A DNA stretch of 64,000 bases from Apiospora phragmitis. Lineage: Eukaryota > Ascomycota > Sordariomycetes > Amphisphaeriales > Apiosporaceae. Location of the stretch: the NCBI GenBank assembly GCA_038363925.1, contig JAQQWL010000005.1, positions 3,844,001-3,908,000 of the forward strand, in the 5' to 3' direction. Positions 24,641-38,009 of this stretch are shown here, in pieces. Under the pieces are notes generated by a model. It did no database searches. It was not told where the DNA came from and was given only the letters and a program-made list of their open reading frames with translations. The position numbers and the translations under genes are program-made. The first letter of the stretch is position 1. Every line of letters begins with the position of its first letter.

Positions 24641-27034
24641 TATAATAATAAACTTTACCGCAACGCTAAGCTTTTATAATAATTAAAAACTATAATAACT
24701 ACCTTTAATTAATACGTTATAATTAATTTATAATAATTAATATATAATAATTAAAATATAATAGCGAGTATATAATAGCTAATATATAAAATAATTATAA
24801 TAAGCTAAAAATAAAAGCGACGGATTATAATAATTTAAATAATTTAAAAATAAAAGAGATTATAAAGCTTTTTATAACTTAAAACCGCGATTAATTAAAA
24901 AAAGAGTAAATATATAACTATAAATATTTCTTATATATTTTATATAAATACTTATTATTTTAATAATTATTTTAAATATTAATCTAATTTATTAATTTAA
25001 TTTATTAATAAAATAAATAAATTTAATAACTTTATTATATAAATAACATAGTTTATTATTAAATAACTTATATTATTAAATGGTTTATTATTATTACTTC
25101 TTAACTTTAATTAAATCTTAACGCGTAATAACTTTATAATTTAAAAAAAAGAATTATTTTAATAATTTAAGGGATCTAAAACCTTTTGAATATATTAACG
25201 AAAAAGTAATTATAAAGATATATCACGTCGTTAAAGCTACTTTACGTTATTAAATTTATAACTAAATATCACGACGCGAAATTCGATATTTATAATATAA
25301 ATTAAACTTAATTAAAAAAGAGGTTCTTCGTAAGTATTTTATAATTATATATACTTAAAAAATACTTTTAATATCGTTAATATAAAAAATATAGCTAATT
25401 TTATTATAAAGTCGCGCGATAACGAGCGCGTTAATAAGTATTAAATTAAGCGATTTATTAATTATAACCGGACTTAAAAACTAAGATAAACCGTGAATAC
25501 GATTACTAAAGGGCTTTTTATAAAGGTTTAAGCGTTATTTTTAATTAATTTAAACTAATTACGAATGTTAAAGCGAAATATAATATCTTTAATAAATATA
25601 TATATAATTTTAATAAGACTAGCTTTATAATAAGTATAATTAAATTAATACTCGTTATAATACGAGTTGATTTATATAAAAAAGCAGAATTAGTCTAGCT
25701 TAATAATCGGGAATAATCGACGGCTATTAAATATATTAATTCGAAAAGCTAGTACATTTCTTCGTTTTTAATCACTTAAAGCTAATACTACTTTATAAAC
25801 TAAGCTCGCGAATACGATTTACCGAGTAATTAAGTAAATAACTCGAATTTTAACGATTAAATTAATAACGAAACAAGCCTAGATTAAAATAAACACTGTA
25901 ATAAGTACTCTATATCGCGAATAAAAGGTGGCTATCGCCTCTTAATCTTTAACGGATATAAGAGCTATATTTTATCGTAGTTTAAAGTATATCATAATAC
26001 TAACGATATTATTACGCTTAATATAACTCTTTTTAATTTTTTAATTTTAATTATTAAATATAACACTTTATTTACCATTAAAACGCGCGTATTTAAAACA
26101 TTAATAAATTATATTATAAAGTTAAAGTTTTTTATAACCTTTAAAGCCGCGTATTTTACGACTTTTATAAAAACTAATATTATATATAAATTTAACTTAT
26201 TTTAACTTAATACCCTATTATTTAAACGAAGTAATTAATAAATTTAAATATATCTCTAAATATTTATACTTACCTTATTACGTTTAAAAATAATTAATAC
26301 TTATAACCTTTAAACGTTAGTTAATCTTTAATAAATATTAAATACTTTTCGTTTATTAAAAGTAAGGTTGTTATTTATTAAAAACTTATTAATATTAATT
26401 TTAAATATTATAAATTAAATAACGAAAAGTAAAATTAAATAACTTATAAAATAACCCTTATACGTAATTGAATATATATTTTAAAGAAGTTAATTTAACT
26501 CTTTTAAAGCGTGGAAGAGTTGAGAAATCGCGAGTCTAGCTTAAAAAAGTTATTATTATTAAGGAATCTTAAAATATATAAAAGAAGAAAGTAAAAAAAA
26601 AGCGTCTAATAATTAATAAAAGCAAAAATAAGGGTTTATTAAAGCGAAGGGCGATTAATAAGAGGCGCTATAGTATTTATAATAAAATAGGTTATAATAC
26701 GTTAATATATAAAAAAGATATAAAATTAAATATTATATTAAATAACGAGTAATTTTAATTAATTTAAAGCGTTAATTTTATATAAAACTATTAAAGTATA
26801 TAAAAAATAAACTATTTACTAATATATATTAGTTAATAATATAAACTAGTTAATAATAAACTATATTATATTTATTTAATTACGTTTATTATTACGTTAT
26901 AAATTAATAATATTATTTATTATATAAATAAAGAGCTTTTTTTATTATTCGTTTAAATACTTTTTTATATTATTAATATAAACTTAAATATGGTTTATTA
27001 TATTTTATTTAAAACTTAAATAACGTTTATTATA
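24641..27034 (+). repeat. 5' LTR of gypsy copy C, split by a full P transposon
   Basis: LTR pieces lie at about 24,641-25,045 and 26,869-27,034 (about 571 bp together), with P inserted between them at a TA. The left boundary is approximate: it is set from similarity to 7,096 onward in the copy A LTR, and the first ~140 bp of that LTR is not recognisable here. The end 'aacgtttattata' is at 27,034. The R-region motif 'cttatatattttatataaat' is at 24,931-24,950. Confidence 0.6.
25046..26866 (+). mobile_element. pogo/Fot1-like transposon P, full-length copy (1,821 bp)
   Basis: Bounded by TA (25,044-25,045 and 26,867-26,868) and by degraded inverted ends that each hold two to three subrepeats of the form 'gtttattattaa(a/c)ta'. 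The transposase reads on the plus strand: the first catalytic segment, 'FNKTSFIISI', is near 25,615; a 'NRE.STAI' block near 25,706; 'GGYRLLIFNGYKSYI' (second acid) near 25,925-25,970; and 'IITLNITL' near 26,010. The C-terminus follows. Both first and second acidic motifs are partly lost (Glu to Lys, Asp to Asn). It is nested in the copy C LTR. Confidence 0.8.
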
Positions 27035-30000
27035 TTTAAATTATTCTTATTTTTACGAGTTATTATTTAAACCTTTAAGTAATAACTTTATAGAGATTAT
27101 ATTTATATTTAAACTTAATTACTTTATTTAATAAAGAAAACTCCTAGCGCTACCTTTAATAACTTTTAATAAAACCTCGCTATAAAGATCGATAATAACT
27201 GTAATAATAACGGCCTTATTTAATAAGTATTAATTAAACGAATTAAAGATTTTAAATAAAAGAATATTAATTATTTATACTAATACGCTAAGTTTAAAAA
27301 AGAGCGTAACTAGCTTTTAATTATGTAAGTTATAAAATAAATATTTTATAATATTAATAAATTATTTAAAAAAGTATGTCTCTTTTATATTATTATTAAT
27401 ATTATTTAACCCTTATTATATTTAAAAAAAGAATAAAGATTAATATATTAATACCCCTTAATAAAATAAGCGAGAACCTTAGAAATTCCTTTTTTAAATT
27501 AAACCCTATTAATAATTTTATAAAAAAATGGTTTAAAACATTACTTAGGGAGTTATTTACGCCGCCTGGTTCTTTAAAAAAAAGTACTCGCTTAATTTAA
27601 ACTTTACTTAAATAAACTCGTAAAAAATAACTGATAAATCGAACTATATTTAATAAAGGCATAATAAATCTTTAAAAACTACGATAACTTTAAAGATACC
27701 TTTAAACCACTATTTTAAAACCTTAACGAGAAGCGATAAGCCGAGAAAAAACTCGAAACTTATAAATAAAAAAAATTAACCACCTCTTATACTATCGAAT
27801 TCCGACGTATTATAAATTAATTAAACTATATTAAAGTTATAAAAATTATAATATATTATTAAAAAATAAAAGCGGAAATGAAAAGTAAATTTAATTAGCT
27901 CGATACCCTCGACTATTTCTTTTAATATATAAAGTTTATTATTAAAATTAATACGCGCTTATATAAACGCCGCAGCGAAAGTAAAGCGAATAATAACGAT
28001 AAAATAATTAAATTTAAACTAATATAAAAGGCTTACGTTAATATATTAATATATAATTAAAAAATATTATTATATATAATTATTATATATAATTATTATA
28101 ATAAACTTATAAATTTTAATACTATTAAATATAATTATTATAATAAACTTATAAGTTTTAATATTATTAAGTATAATAAGTATAATAAAAGTATATTACT
28201 TATTATAATTATTAAAAATAAAAGTATTACGCTTAAAATATTAATCTTTAAAAAAGGAATTTTAAAAAGTCTTTAAAGGATAATATATTAATATTATCTA
28301 AAACGAGAACACTTTTATAATAACTTATTTTAAATAGCTTATTATAATAATAAGTATATTATATATTTAATAAATTTAAAAAGAATCGAATAATTTTCTT
28401 AAACTCTTAAATTTAAAAGAAGCTATAATCAAAACATTATAATAATACATAAAAAACTTACCTTAATATATAATAATTTTAACGATAATAAAAACATAAT
28501 TAATTAATAAAACTAACTTGTAAAATATAAATAATTAATTAATATATTAATAAATAGCCTTATACATGAAATCGTTAAGCTTTAAAGTTTAAGGTTAATA
28601 AATGAATAATTATCTCGGGTATTCTTTATTTGAATTTAAAACATCTACGTTAAGTATTTATTATAATAAGATTTAATTAAAAGATTAAAAACATTCACGC
28701 CGTAATTAATAACTTTTATATTTCGCTTATAAATAATATATATCTTACTTATTTATAAGTCTCGTATATATATAACGTTTATATTAAATACTTTATAAAA
28801 AAACTTAAGTATAAATAGTTTCTTTAATTAATTAATAAATAATTTATTTTATATTTATATTTTAATTATTTAAATAAGAAACTTGAAACGTTTATTTCGA
28901 ATAAATAACTAGCGTATTTATTAATATAAAAAGGTTAATAGTAGCTATAATAATATTACTTAAATAGACGACTTGAAAAGGAATACTTTAAATATATTTA
29001 TAAATAATTACGAGTTTATAAACGTTTTAAAAAAACGTTTAAAATTTTTAAAACGAATAAGTATATATTTAACGAGAAAACCTTTTATTATAATTAAAAC
29101 CTTGTAAAATAATTATAAACATAATAAACTTTTAAAATAATTATAAACATAATAAACTTTTAAAATAATTAATAAACTTATATTTTAATATTACTTTCGC
29201 CGGCGTATTAAATAATATTTTATAAATAGAAAAAGGTTAATAATAATACGGCGTTTAATTTTAAAAGTTTATTACTTGCTTAAAAAAATATCGAGCAAAA
29301 AGTAAACGTCGCCGAATATAAAAAAAATAATACTAAGTAGATTTAAAGAAGTCTTTATTATAACGAACGCTATATAAGTTTAAAAAAAAAACTTAAGAAA
29401 ACATACTTAAGTTTATATTAATAATATAAGAAAGTATTTAAACATGTAATAAAAAAACGTTCTATTAATATAATAAGTAATAGTATTTTAATTTATAACG
29501 TAGTAATAAAAGTGGTTAAGTAAAGATATTTATATAATAAAGTCGTTAAAGTAATTTATTTTATTAATAAATTAAATTAATTATTAAAATAAAAAGTACT
29601 TATATAAAATATATAAAGAACGTTTATCGTTATTTATTTCACTTTTTTTTATTAACTCTCTAATTACTTAGTTTTTATTAATCGTAATTAATATTACGTA
29701 ATTAAATAATACTAAGCTACTCTATATTATTTTACTAAGTTACGTTTTATTTAATTATTACGTAATCTCTTCATTAATTCTTTAGCTTTATTTATTTATT
29801 TAATATTATTTATTCTATACTATTCACTTTATTATCGTAGTATTAATTATTATATTAGTAATAATATAATATAATAGGGCTTATTATTATAGGTAGATTC
29901 TTAAATATTATCCCGCGGGGTAGTTCTTTATGCTAGGTTTTATACACGCTTCGAGTTATCGTAGAGCCGTACTAAAGGTGAGTTTAGCCGTATAATTAAG

Positions 30001-33000
30001 CTAGGTCGTAATACTTATATTAGATAATAAATATTGGAATATTTATAAAAAAAGCTTATATTAAAGTGTTATTTAATAAGGGAGCGTAAAGAAACTACAT
30101 CTTATAATAAATTATTAATTTTATTAAGTTTAAATAAAATAAAGAAAACGCTTTATATTAACTTAAAACCGTTAATGAAGGATTTATAACTTATAAAAAT
30201 AAAGAAATATAAAAAAGTCGCGAACTAATCGATTAATATTAAAGAACGTTATAAATAAACTATATATAATATTATAAACGTTATAAAATACGATATAATT
30301 TAAAAACATATTTATTAAAAATAAATAATTATATAACTAATTAAAAAATAAGTTAAGTTTAATAAAGTATATTAAAAAAGGATTAAGTAATAATGAGCGA
30401 GTTAAAAAAGCGTTATTAATAAATATAAAATATTTAAAATATATATTATTATTAAAAAATCTAAGCCGAATATTATAATAATTATATTAAAAAAATACCG
30501 GTAATTTAAATTTTTTAATAAGAAATTAAAAATAGGCTTACTACTTTATATATAATAAAATTACGAAATAAGTTTTTAAAAAAAGGAAAAAACCCCTTTT
30601 TATATTAATTTATAAACTTAAATAAAAATATAAATAAGCCTTAAAAAATATATCACGGTAAACCTCGAGAAAAAGTTATACGACTTTTTATATCGTTAGT
30701 AGGCTTCTTTATCCTTTTTATTTTAAAAAAAAGTAAGGACGAGAAACTTAAGTGGCGTATATATCTTAATTATTAAAAACTTAACGAAATTATTATTTAA
30801 AACTAGTATATTTTATTTTTAATTAATAATTTATAAGATAAGTTATTATATATTAAAATCTTTTTAATATCTCACCTCCCTAATATATATAACCTAATTT
30901 ATATTAAGAAAAGAAAAGTAGAAAACCGCGTTTCGTATAAAGAATAAATATTTTAAATATTAAGCTATATCGTTTAATTTAATTAATATATTAACTAGCT
31001 TTTAAATTATAATTAATTACTTTTTTTTACGAATATTTTATTAAGTTTATTATAATATACCTCGATAATATCTTAATTAATTTTATAAATAAAAAGTAAT
31101 ATAAAAAGTATATAAAGTTAATACTTTAAAAGCTATAAAACATTAATTTATTAATTAACTTAAAAAAGTGAGTTTTATTAATAATTAGTTATATTTATAA
31201 AATATATAATATCCTTTAAAGAAATTTAAATAAAGCCTTTAGAATTTTAATAATTAAAGAATAGCCTACGCTTATAAGTATTATAAAGCTGTATCTTTTT
31301 TAAAATTAATTAATTATTACTAAATATTTATCCCCGGATTTAATAAAATTGTAACACTTTTAATAAACTTAACGAAAAAAAACTAGCTATTTTTATAAAA
31401 AAACCCTTTTATAATATAAAAAAGCGAATTCTTAACGAATTAATACCTCGCATAATAAACCCTATTAAACTATTTAAATTCGAAATTAACGTATTAAATT
31501 AATAAAATAATAACGGAAAGTTATACCTCGTTATATTCTTTTAAAAAGTTAAATAAATTAAAGCTTATAAAAAATAAAGATATTATTTTAATAAAATTAT
31601 TAAAGGTCTATATCGATTATAAAAACGTTACGACGTTTATTACTTTTTAATAATTAAATAAATAATATATATAATAGATTAAATTCTTTTCGAGATTTAA
31701 ACCTACTATTATTTATAAAAAGAAAAGCGAGAACGGTCGCGCCGACGTATTAAGCCGCCCACTCGATTATTAAAAAGAATCTTACTCGAGACTAAAATTA
31801 TTTTAATATAAAACTAAAACGAAAACTTACTATTATTACGATATATTCGAGTTATGTATTAAAAATAATTCTATAAAAAAAATAAAAAAATAAATAACGG
31901 CCTCGACTTTATTAATAAAGTATAAAACTATTTATATAATAAAGATAGCCTCGTTTATTACCGCTATAAGATTTATATTTTTAAATAATATCGTAACGAG
32001 TTTATTAAGGGATTTTATAAACACATTGTTTTTAATATTAAAATATATTTAAAACTTAAAAACGAATTATTAAATAATCCGATTATAAAAAACTTTAATT
32101 AATTATAATTAAAATAATTAACGAGTATAACTTTTATAATAAAATAAAGCCGTTAAGTACTAGTTATACGAAAAACTATAACCGATTTAACTACGAAAAG
32201 AAATATAAAAAAAATGATACTTAACTTTATTCTTAAGCTACCTTTATTAAAAAAAACTTTAAATAAAATAATTATAAATAAATTTATAAAATATACTTAC
32301 TTTTTATAATATAAAAAATTTAATAATATTAACGATTTAATTTTATATACTCTTTTATATTATGATTAATTAATACTAGTTATTAAAAATAATTATTTTT
32401 AATCGAAATACGTTATTTATTATAAAATTTTAAAAATCGCTTAAAACATAACTCGGCGTTATGTATAAACTATTTACGACTTATTATTTTTAAATAAATA
32501 AATAAACTATACGAATAAATTAAATATTAAAATAATACCTACGTTATTATATTAATTATAAATAAAATAATAAAGTTTTATTATAACTTATAATATAGTT
32601 CGCTTATAATAATATAAATAATAAAACTACGCGCATTTTATTATTTTAAATAAATTACGAAATATAATTTAAAAGTTACTAAAAAGCATTTAAAAAATAC
32701 TTAAAATTAATCGCGACTTTATAAATTAAAAAAGTAAAGGGAACTTAAAATTACTTTATAATAAAACCTTACTTGTTTTTAATAACAAATAATAAGATAC
32801 GCCGACTAAATAAAGTTAAAAGAATTAACTTTTAAAAAAGAAAAAAAGGTTTACCTTTTATAACGAAATATTAAAACTAACCGACTAAGCGAAAAACTAG
32901 ATTTTAAAAAAATCGAACTATTTTAAATCGTAAAGATTTTTTTAAAAACTAATTATTAATTAATATTAATTAATATAATACGAATATACCTTATATTTTA

Positions 33001-33755
33001 TATTTAATTACTTAAATTAACGGTTAAAAATACCTCGATTAATATATAATTAAAAAGATTATTTATAAATAAAAAGTAAAGCGAAACTCTTAATACCTCG
33101 TTTAATAAAAAAATTACCTATTAAAAAATAATACTTAAAAATTTAAGAAATATTAAAAAAATCTTATAAAAAAGCGTTAAGAGTTTAAATAAACGCGCTT
33201 TTAAAAAAGATTAATATATTAAAATTCTAAAAATCGATAAAATTAAGAAATAATTAATTAATATTATTAAAACCTTAATATAATTGAAATTATATAGAAA
33301 ATATAACTTATAATTATTTATAAAATATAATTTATAATTATTTAAAGCTAATAAAATTTCGCTCTTTTAATTTAACTCTTATATATCACGCTTAAATAAA
33401 TCGAAGCCTTGTTTTTTCACCTTACGACAAATTCTTTAAATCCGCGAAAAACGGTTAATAGCCTTCGTTAATTAAAACTATAGCTCCGTTAATTTCGAAC
33501 ATAAGAATAAAAGCTTTTTACTCGCTCTCTTTTTAGTTTTATCTTACTTATATAATTATATAAAAACCATTTTTTTAAAAATTATAAATAAGCATTTATA
33601 AAAGCGATTACGGCTTATATACTCCTCGTAACGAAAAAAACAAATCCGTACTCTTATACCTTTTTTTTTAAATAATAAAAATAAGGTATATTAGCGAAAC
33701 CACTGTTAAAACTAATTTATTTTAAAGATAAAAACGTTCGCAGGTTTTAAAAAAC
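27035..33755 (+). mobile_element. Ty3/gypsy chromovirus copy C, internal region, RIP-degraded
   Basis: The gag starts near 27,100 (core 27,450-28,050, knuckle remnant near 28,195). It is split by a minus-strand solo LTR at 29,359-30,013. Protease is near 30,060-30,120, and RT about 30,560-31,200 with the catalytic motif YLDN (31,058-31,069). RNase H remnants lie near 31,470, integrase at 31,990-32,700 with the 'LGVMYKLFTTYYF'-like segment, and the chromodomain at about 33,080-33,200. The 3' untranslated part on the minus strand (33,380-33,720) again shows the antisense coiled-coil frame ('RKVKKQGFDLFKRDI'). Non-functional. Confidence 0.8.
29359..30013 (-). repeat. Solo gypsy LTR, minus orientation, with 5 bp target duplication
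   Basis: 655 bp. On the minus strand it starts 'tattacgacctagcttaatt' (right end 30,013) and ends 'gcgttcgttata' (left end 29,359). Flanks are TTTAT (29,354-29,358) and CTTAT (30,014-30,018), identical except for one C-to-T change. That supports a genuine insertion into copy C followed by LTR-LTR recombination and later mutation. The GC-richer part 29,905-30,005 is U3. Confidence 0.85.
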
Positions 33756-33932
33756 TTTTTAATTTAACTTAATATAATAAATAAATACTTTTACTTAATT
33801 ACTTTTATTATTATTTATTATATAAATAAAACGCTCTCTTTATTACGCGTTTAAACACTTTTATATTATTAATATAAACTTAAATATATTTTATTAAGTT
33901 CTTTTTTAAAAACTTTAATAGTTTTTATTATA
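33756..33932 (+). repeat. Remnant of 3' LTR of gypsy copy C
   Basis: Only the last part of the LTR is clear: 'taattacttttattattatt' and 'tattattaatataaactta' up to 'agtttttattata' at 33,932. U3 and most of R are missing, so the LTR has an internal deletion. The left boundary is approximate. A 230 bp AT-rich stretch without features follows (33,933-34,163). Confidence 0.5.
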
Positions 33933-34165
33933 ATATTATAATAGCTATAACTAAAGCTATAAAAGCTATGTTTTAAAATATTTTAATAAAAATATTAATT
34001 ATTTATTTAACGATATAACTTATTTTAATATTTTTAAGAATTATAAGTAATCGGTTTATAATATTACTTATAATTATTATTTTAAGGGTATTTTTATTAA
34101 AAGAAAGTATATCATTAAAGAATATTTAAAATTAAATATAAAATTACGATTTTTAAAAAAAAATA

Positions 34166-36024
34166 ACGTGGTTTATTATTAAGTTATATTACTAAGTTAA
34201 CTACTTTTTTTAATTTATATAATTAAACTTTAATACATAATATTTTTTTAATTATAATATCGATTTAATAAAAAAAAAGTTCGTATTGTTTTAATAATTT
34301 AAGCGACGCGAGAAAGTTTAAATTAAATTAGTTAAAGAGCTGCTACGAAAATATATAGTGTCTTTTAAACTATTTTAAGCGACTAACTCCGCGGTATTAA
34401 ACCTTGAGGCGAAATCTAATATTTATAATATAAATTAAATCTAATTAAAAAAAGATGCTTCGTAATTATATAATTAATTTAAATATTTAAAAAATGCTTC
34501 TTAATATTAATATTATAAAAGATATAATTTATTTTTTCTTAAAATTACGTAGCGGCGGCCGCGTTAATAAATATTAAGTTAAACGTCTCATTAATCATAA
34601 CTTAAACCTTAAAACTTAAATAAATAATTAATATAATTCTTAATAAGCTTTTTATAAAAATCTAAATTTTATTTTTAACTAGTTCTTATTAATTAGAAAT
34701 ATTGAAATTAAATACGATATTTTAAATAAAAATATATACATTTTTAACGAAACCAGCTTTATAATAAAGATAATTAAGTTAATACTCGTTATAATACGCG
34801 CCGATTAATATAAAAAAGCGAAATCGGTCTAGTTTAATAATTAGGAATAATTAACGGCTATAAAATATATTAATTTATAAAGCTAATATATGCCGCTGTT
34901 TTTAATTATTTAAAATTAATATTACCTCGTAAATTAATCTTATAAATATCACTTATTATATAATTAAATAATTAATTCGACTTTTAATAATAAAACTAAT
35001 AATATAACGACTGTAAATTAAATTAGATATTTCGATAAATATATTAAAACGCGAACGAAAAGCCTTGATCGTCTTTTAATTTTAAACGGTGATGTAAGTT
35101 ATACTTCGGTTAAATTCGAAGAATATTATAAAAATAACGGTATTATTACGCTTAGTATACTTTTTTATTTTTCTTACCTATTTTAATCTTTAAATATAGC
35201 ACTTTATTTATTATTAAAACGTTTTTATTTAAAAAAAATTCGAGCTATTTATTAAAGCGTTAATAAATTATATTACGAACTTAAAGTTTTTTATCGTTTT
35301 TAAGGCCGCGTATTTTATTATTTTTATAAAATAAAGCATTAAATCTCGATTTAACGAATCTAGTTTAGTACTTTATGAATTAAATAAAATAATTAATACA
35401 TTAGATATACGTTTTTAAACGCTTATATTTAATTCGTTAAGTTTAAAGACGGTTAATATTTATAACCTTTAAACGTTATTTAATTTTTAATAAATAATGA
35501 AATACGTTATTTCTTTTTAAAATAAAGTTTTTATTTATTAAAAAAGCTTTTTAATACTAGATTTAAACATTATAAACTAAATAACGAGATATATATATAT
35601 ATATAATAATATATAAAATAAACTTTATAAAAAATTTCATATATACTTTTTAAAAGGTTAATTTAATATTTTTAGTATTAAAGCATTAAAAAAACCACGC
35701 ATTTAACTTAAACGAGTACTTATTAAATTAGAATATTAAAAACTATAAAACTATTAAGTAAAAAAAAGAAGCGGTTAATAATTAATAAAAGCGGAACGAG
35801 GGGTTTATTAAAATAAAAGGCGGCTAGTAAATAAGTTATAATATTTATGGCGAAATAAGTTATAATATATAAGTATATATATAAATTAAATTTAAATAAC
35901 GAATTAAATAAAAAGTAATTTTATTTAATTTAAAATATAAAGATTAAATTAATTTATATAAAAAGAATAAAATATATATTATTAATTAATTTAATAATAT
36001 AATCGATTTCGTAATAAACTATAT
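34166..36024 (+). mobile_element. pogo/Fot1-like transposon P, full-length copy (1,859 bp)
   Basis: TA flanks at 34,164-34,165 and 36,025-36,026. The left TIR begins acgtggtttatta. The plus strand reads the transposase, with the first catalytic block 'FNETSFIIKIIKLILVI' near 34,745. The 'GLD'-type region and second acid are near 35,060-35,090, 'GIITLSILF'-like near 35,140, and the C-terminal basic region ends near 35,860. Many stops at Gln codons. It is one of the two complete P copies used here to define the family. Confidence 0.8.
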
Positions 36025-36026
36025 TA

Positions 36027-37495
36027 TATTTATAGTTTTTAATTATATTATTTTTAAGATTAAACTTAAAAATAATTTATTTATTAATTAAATATTATTA
36101 ATAAATTAAACCGGTTTAATTTTAATTTTATTTATAATATATAATATAATTTAAGGTTTTTAATAACGTTATTTAAGAATTATTAATTTATTATTAATAA
36201 TAAATCTTTAATATTAATATATATTTATAAAATATATTAAAATATAAATATTTTAATTTATATATATATATAGTGGCTTATTTTAAGATTTATATTATCT
36301 CTTTTAAAAATATAATTAAATTATTATTAATTATTTTTATTCATTTTTTACTTCTTATAATATAAACTTTAATAATACTTCTTTAACTTTTTATTATATA
36401 AAATTTATTTATAATAATCGCTTATTATAACATATTATATTATTTATTAAAATAATTATTTTAATTTATATATTTTCGTTTTATTTTATTATATAAATTT
36501 TAATTATAAAGTTTTATATTTATATAAAACTTTTTAATTTATTTAAATTTTATATATACTAAGATAAAAATTTATTATTAAGTTTTATATTAAAATAAAA
36601 TTTAAATTATTCTAATTTTAAATTAAAAGCTTTTTATTAAATAAAAATAATAATCCTTTATTTATAACTTTAATTTAAATAATAATAAAACGAATATTCT
36701 TATTATATATTATTATAGTTAAGTTTTTAAAAATAAATAAACTTTTATTTAATAAGCTTTTTATAACCCTTATAATTATAATAATAAAGTAAATAAAATA
36801 TTTAATAAAAAACTATTTATTATAACTCGGCTTTTTTTATACGAATTAATAATAATAAACTTTTTAATATTATATATTATTTTATAACGTTTTAAAGCCC
36901 TTTATTAAAGGTTAATAATTAAATTATTACTTATATTAAATAAATTATTCTTTTTTATATTACTTATAAAATTTAATATTAATTAATAAAAATAATATCT
37001 TTAATTTATAAATTAAATATAAAATTTAGGTTTTTATACTTAAAAATAAAATTCGTTAATTATTAAATTTATATAAGGTTTTATTATTAATAAATAGCTT
37101 TTTAATATATAAAATAATAAAAAAAAGTATAAAGTTAAAAGGAAATAAATTAATTTATTATATTTTTAAAAAATAATGTTTAAATAAAATATATATTTAG
37201 TCTAAGAAGTGAATAAAAAATTAAATTCGAGAAGATTAAAATAATTAAAAATTAAAACCCTTTTATTAAAAACTAAATTATATAATCTTTTTTAAACTTT
37301 TTCGTTATTATTAAACCTTTAATAACATTAAAAAGAATTATTATATTTTAGTATAGAAATAAATATTAAAAAGTATTTAATTAATTAAAATAAGTTTTAT
37401 TAAACGCTTTTATTTTATTATACTTTTCTTATAATATAAAACTACTATAAAAATAATATATTTAATAAACTTTTAATTAAAATCTGATTATAATA
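36027..37495. other. AT-rich desert of 1.5 kb, no recognised feature
   Basis: Very AT-rich, CpA-poor DNA between two P copies in opposite orientation. No reading frame, LTR end or inverted repeat was recognised. A short 'tatatatatatata'-type run lies at about 36,260-36,275. Confidence 0.55.
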
Positions 37496-38009
37496 TAACG
37501 TAATTTATTATTAAATAGTTTATATTATTAAATAATTACCTTTATTATATTTCGACACTTTTATATAAAATAATTTAATTAGAACGCTTTAAATTAATTA
37601 AAACTACTCTTAATTTAATTCGCTACTCGATTCTATATCCTTTTCATATATTCGTGGATTATAAACTATCTCGCCGTAAACACCGCAGCGCTTTTTACCG
37701 GTCGCCCTCCGCTTTAACGAACCTTTATTTTCGCCTTTATTAATCGCTAGACGCTTTCTTTTTACCTTCTCGTTTTATATCTTTTTAGATTCCTTAATAA
37801 TAAGGCCTCTTTTAAGCTAAACTCGCGATTTATTATCTCCTTAACGCTTTAAAAAAGTTAAATTAACTTTTTTTGAAATATATATTCGATTATATATAAA
37901 AGTTATTTTATAAATTATATTATTTAATTTATAATATTAAAAAGCTTTTTTAATAAAAAAATTATTTACTAAAGATTAAATAATATTTAAAGGTATTAAT
38001 TATCTTTAA

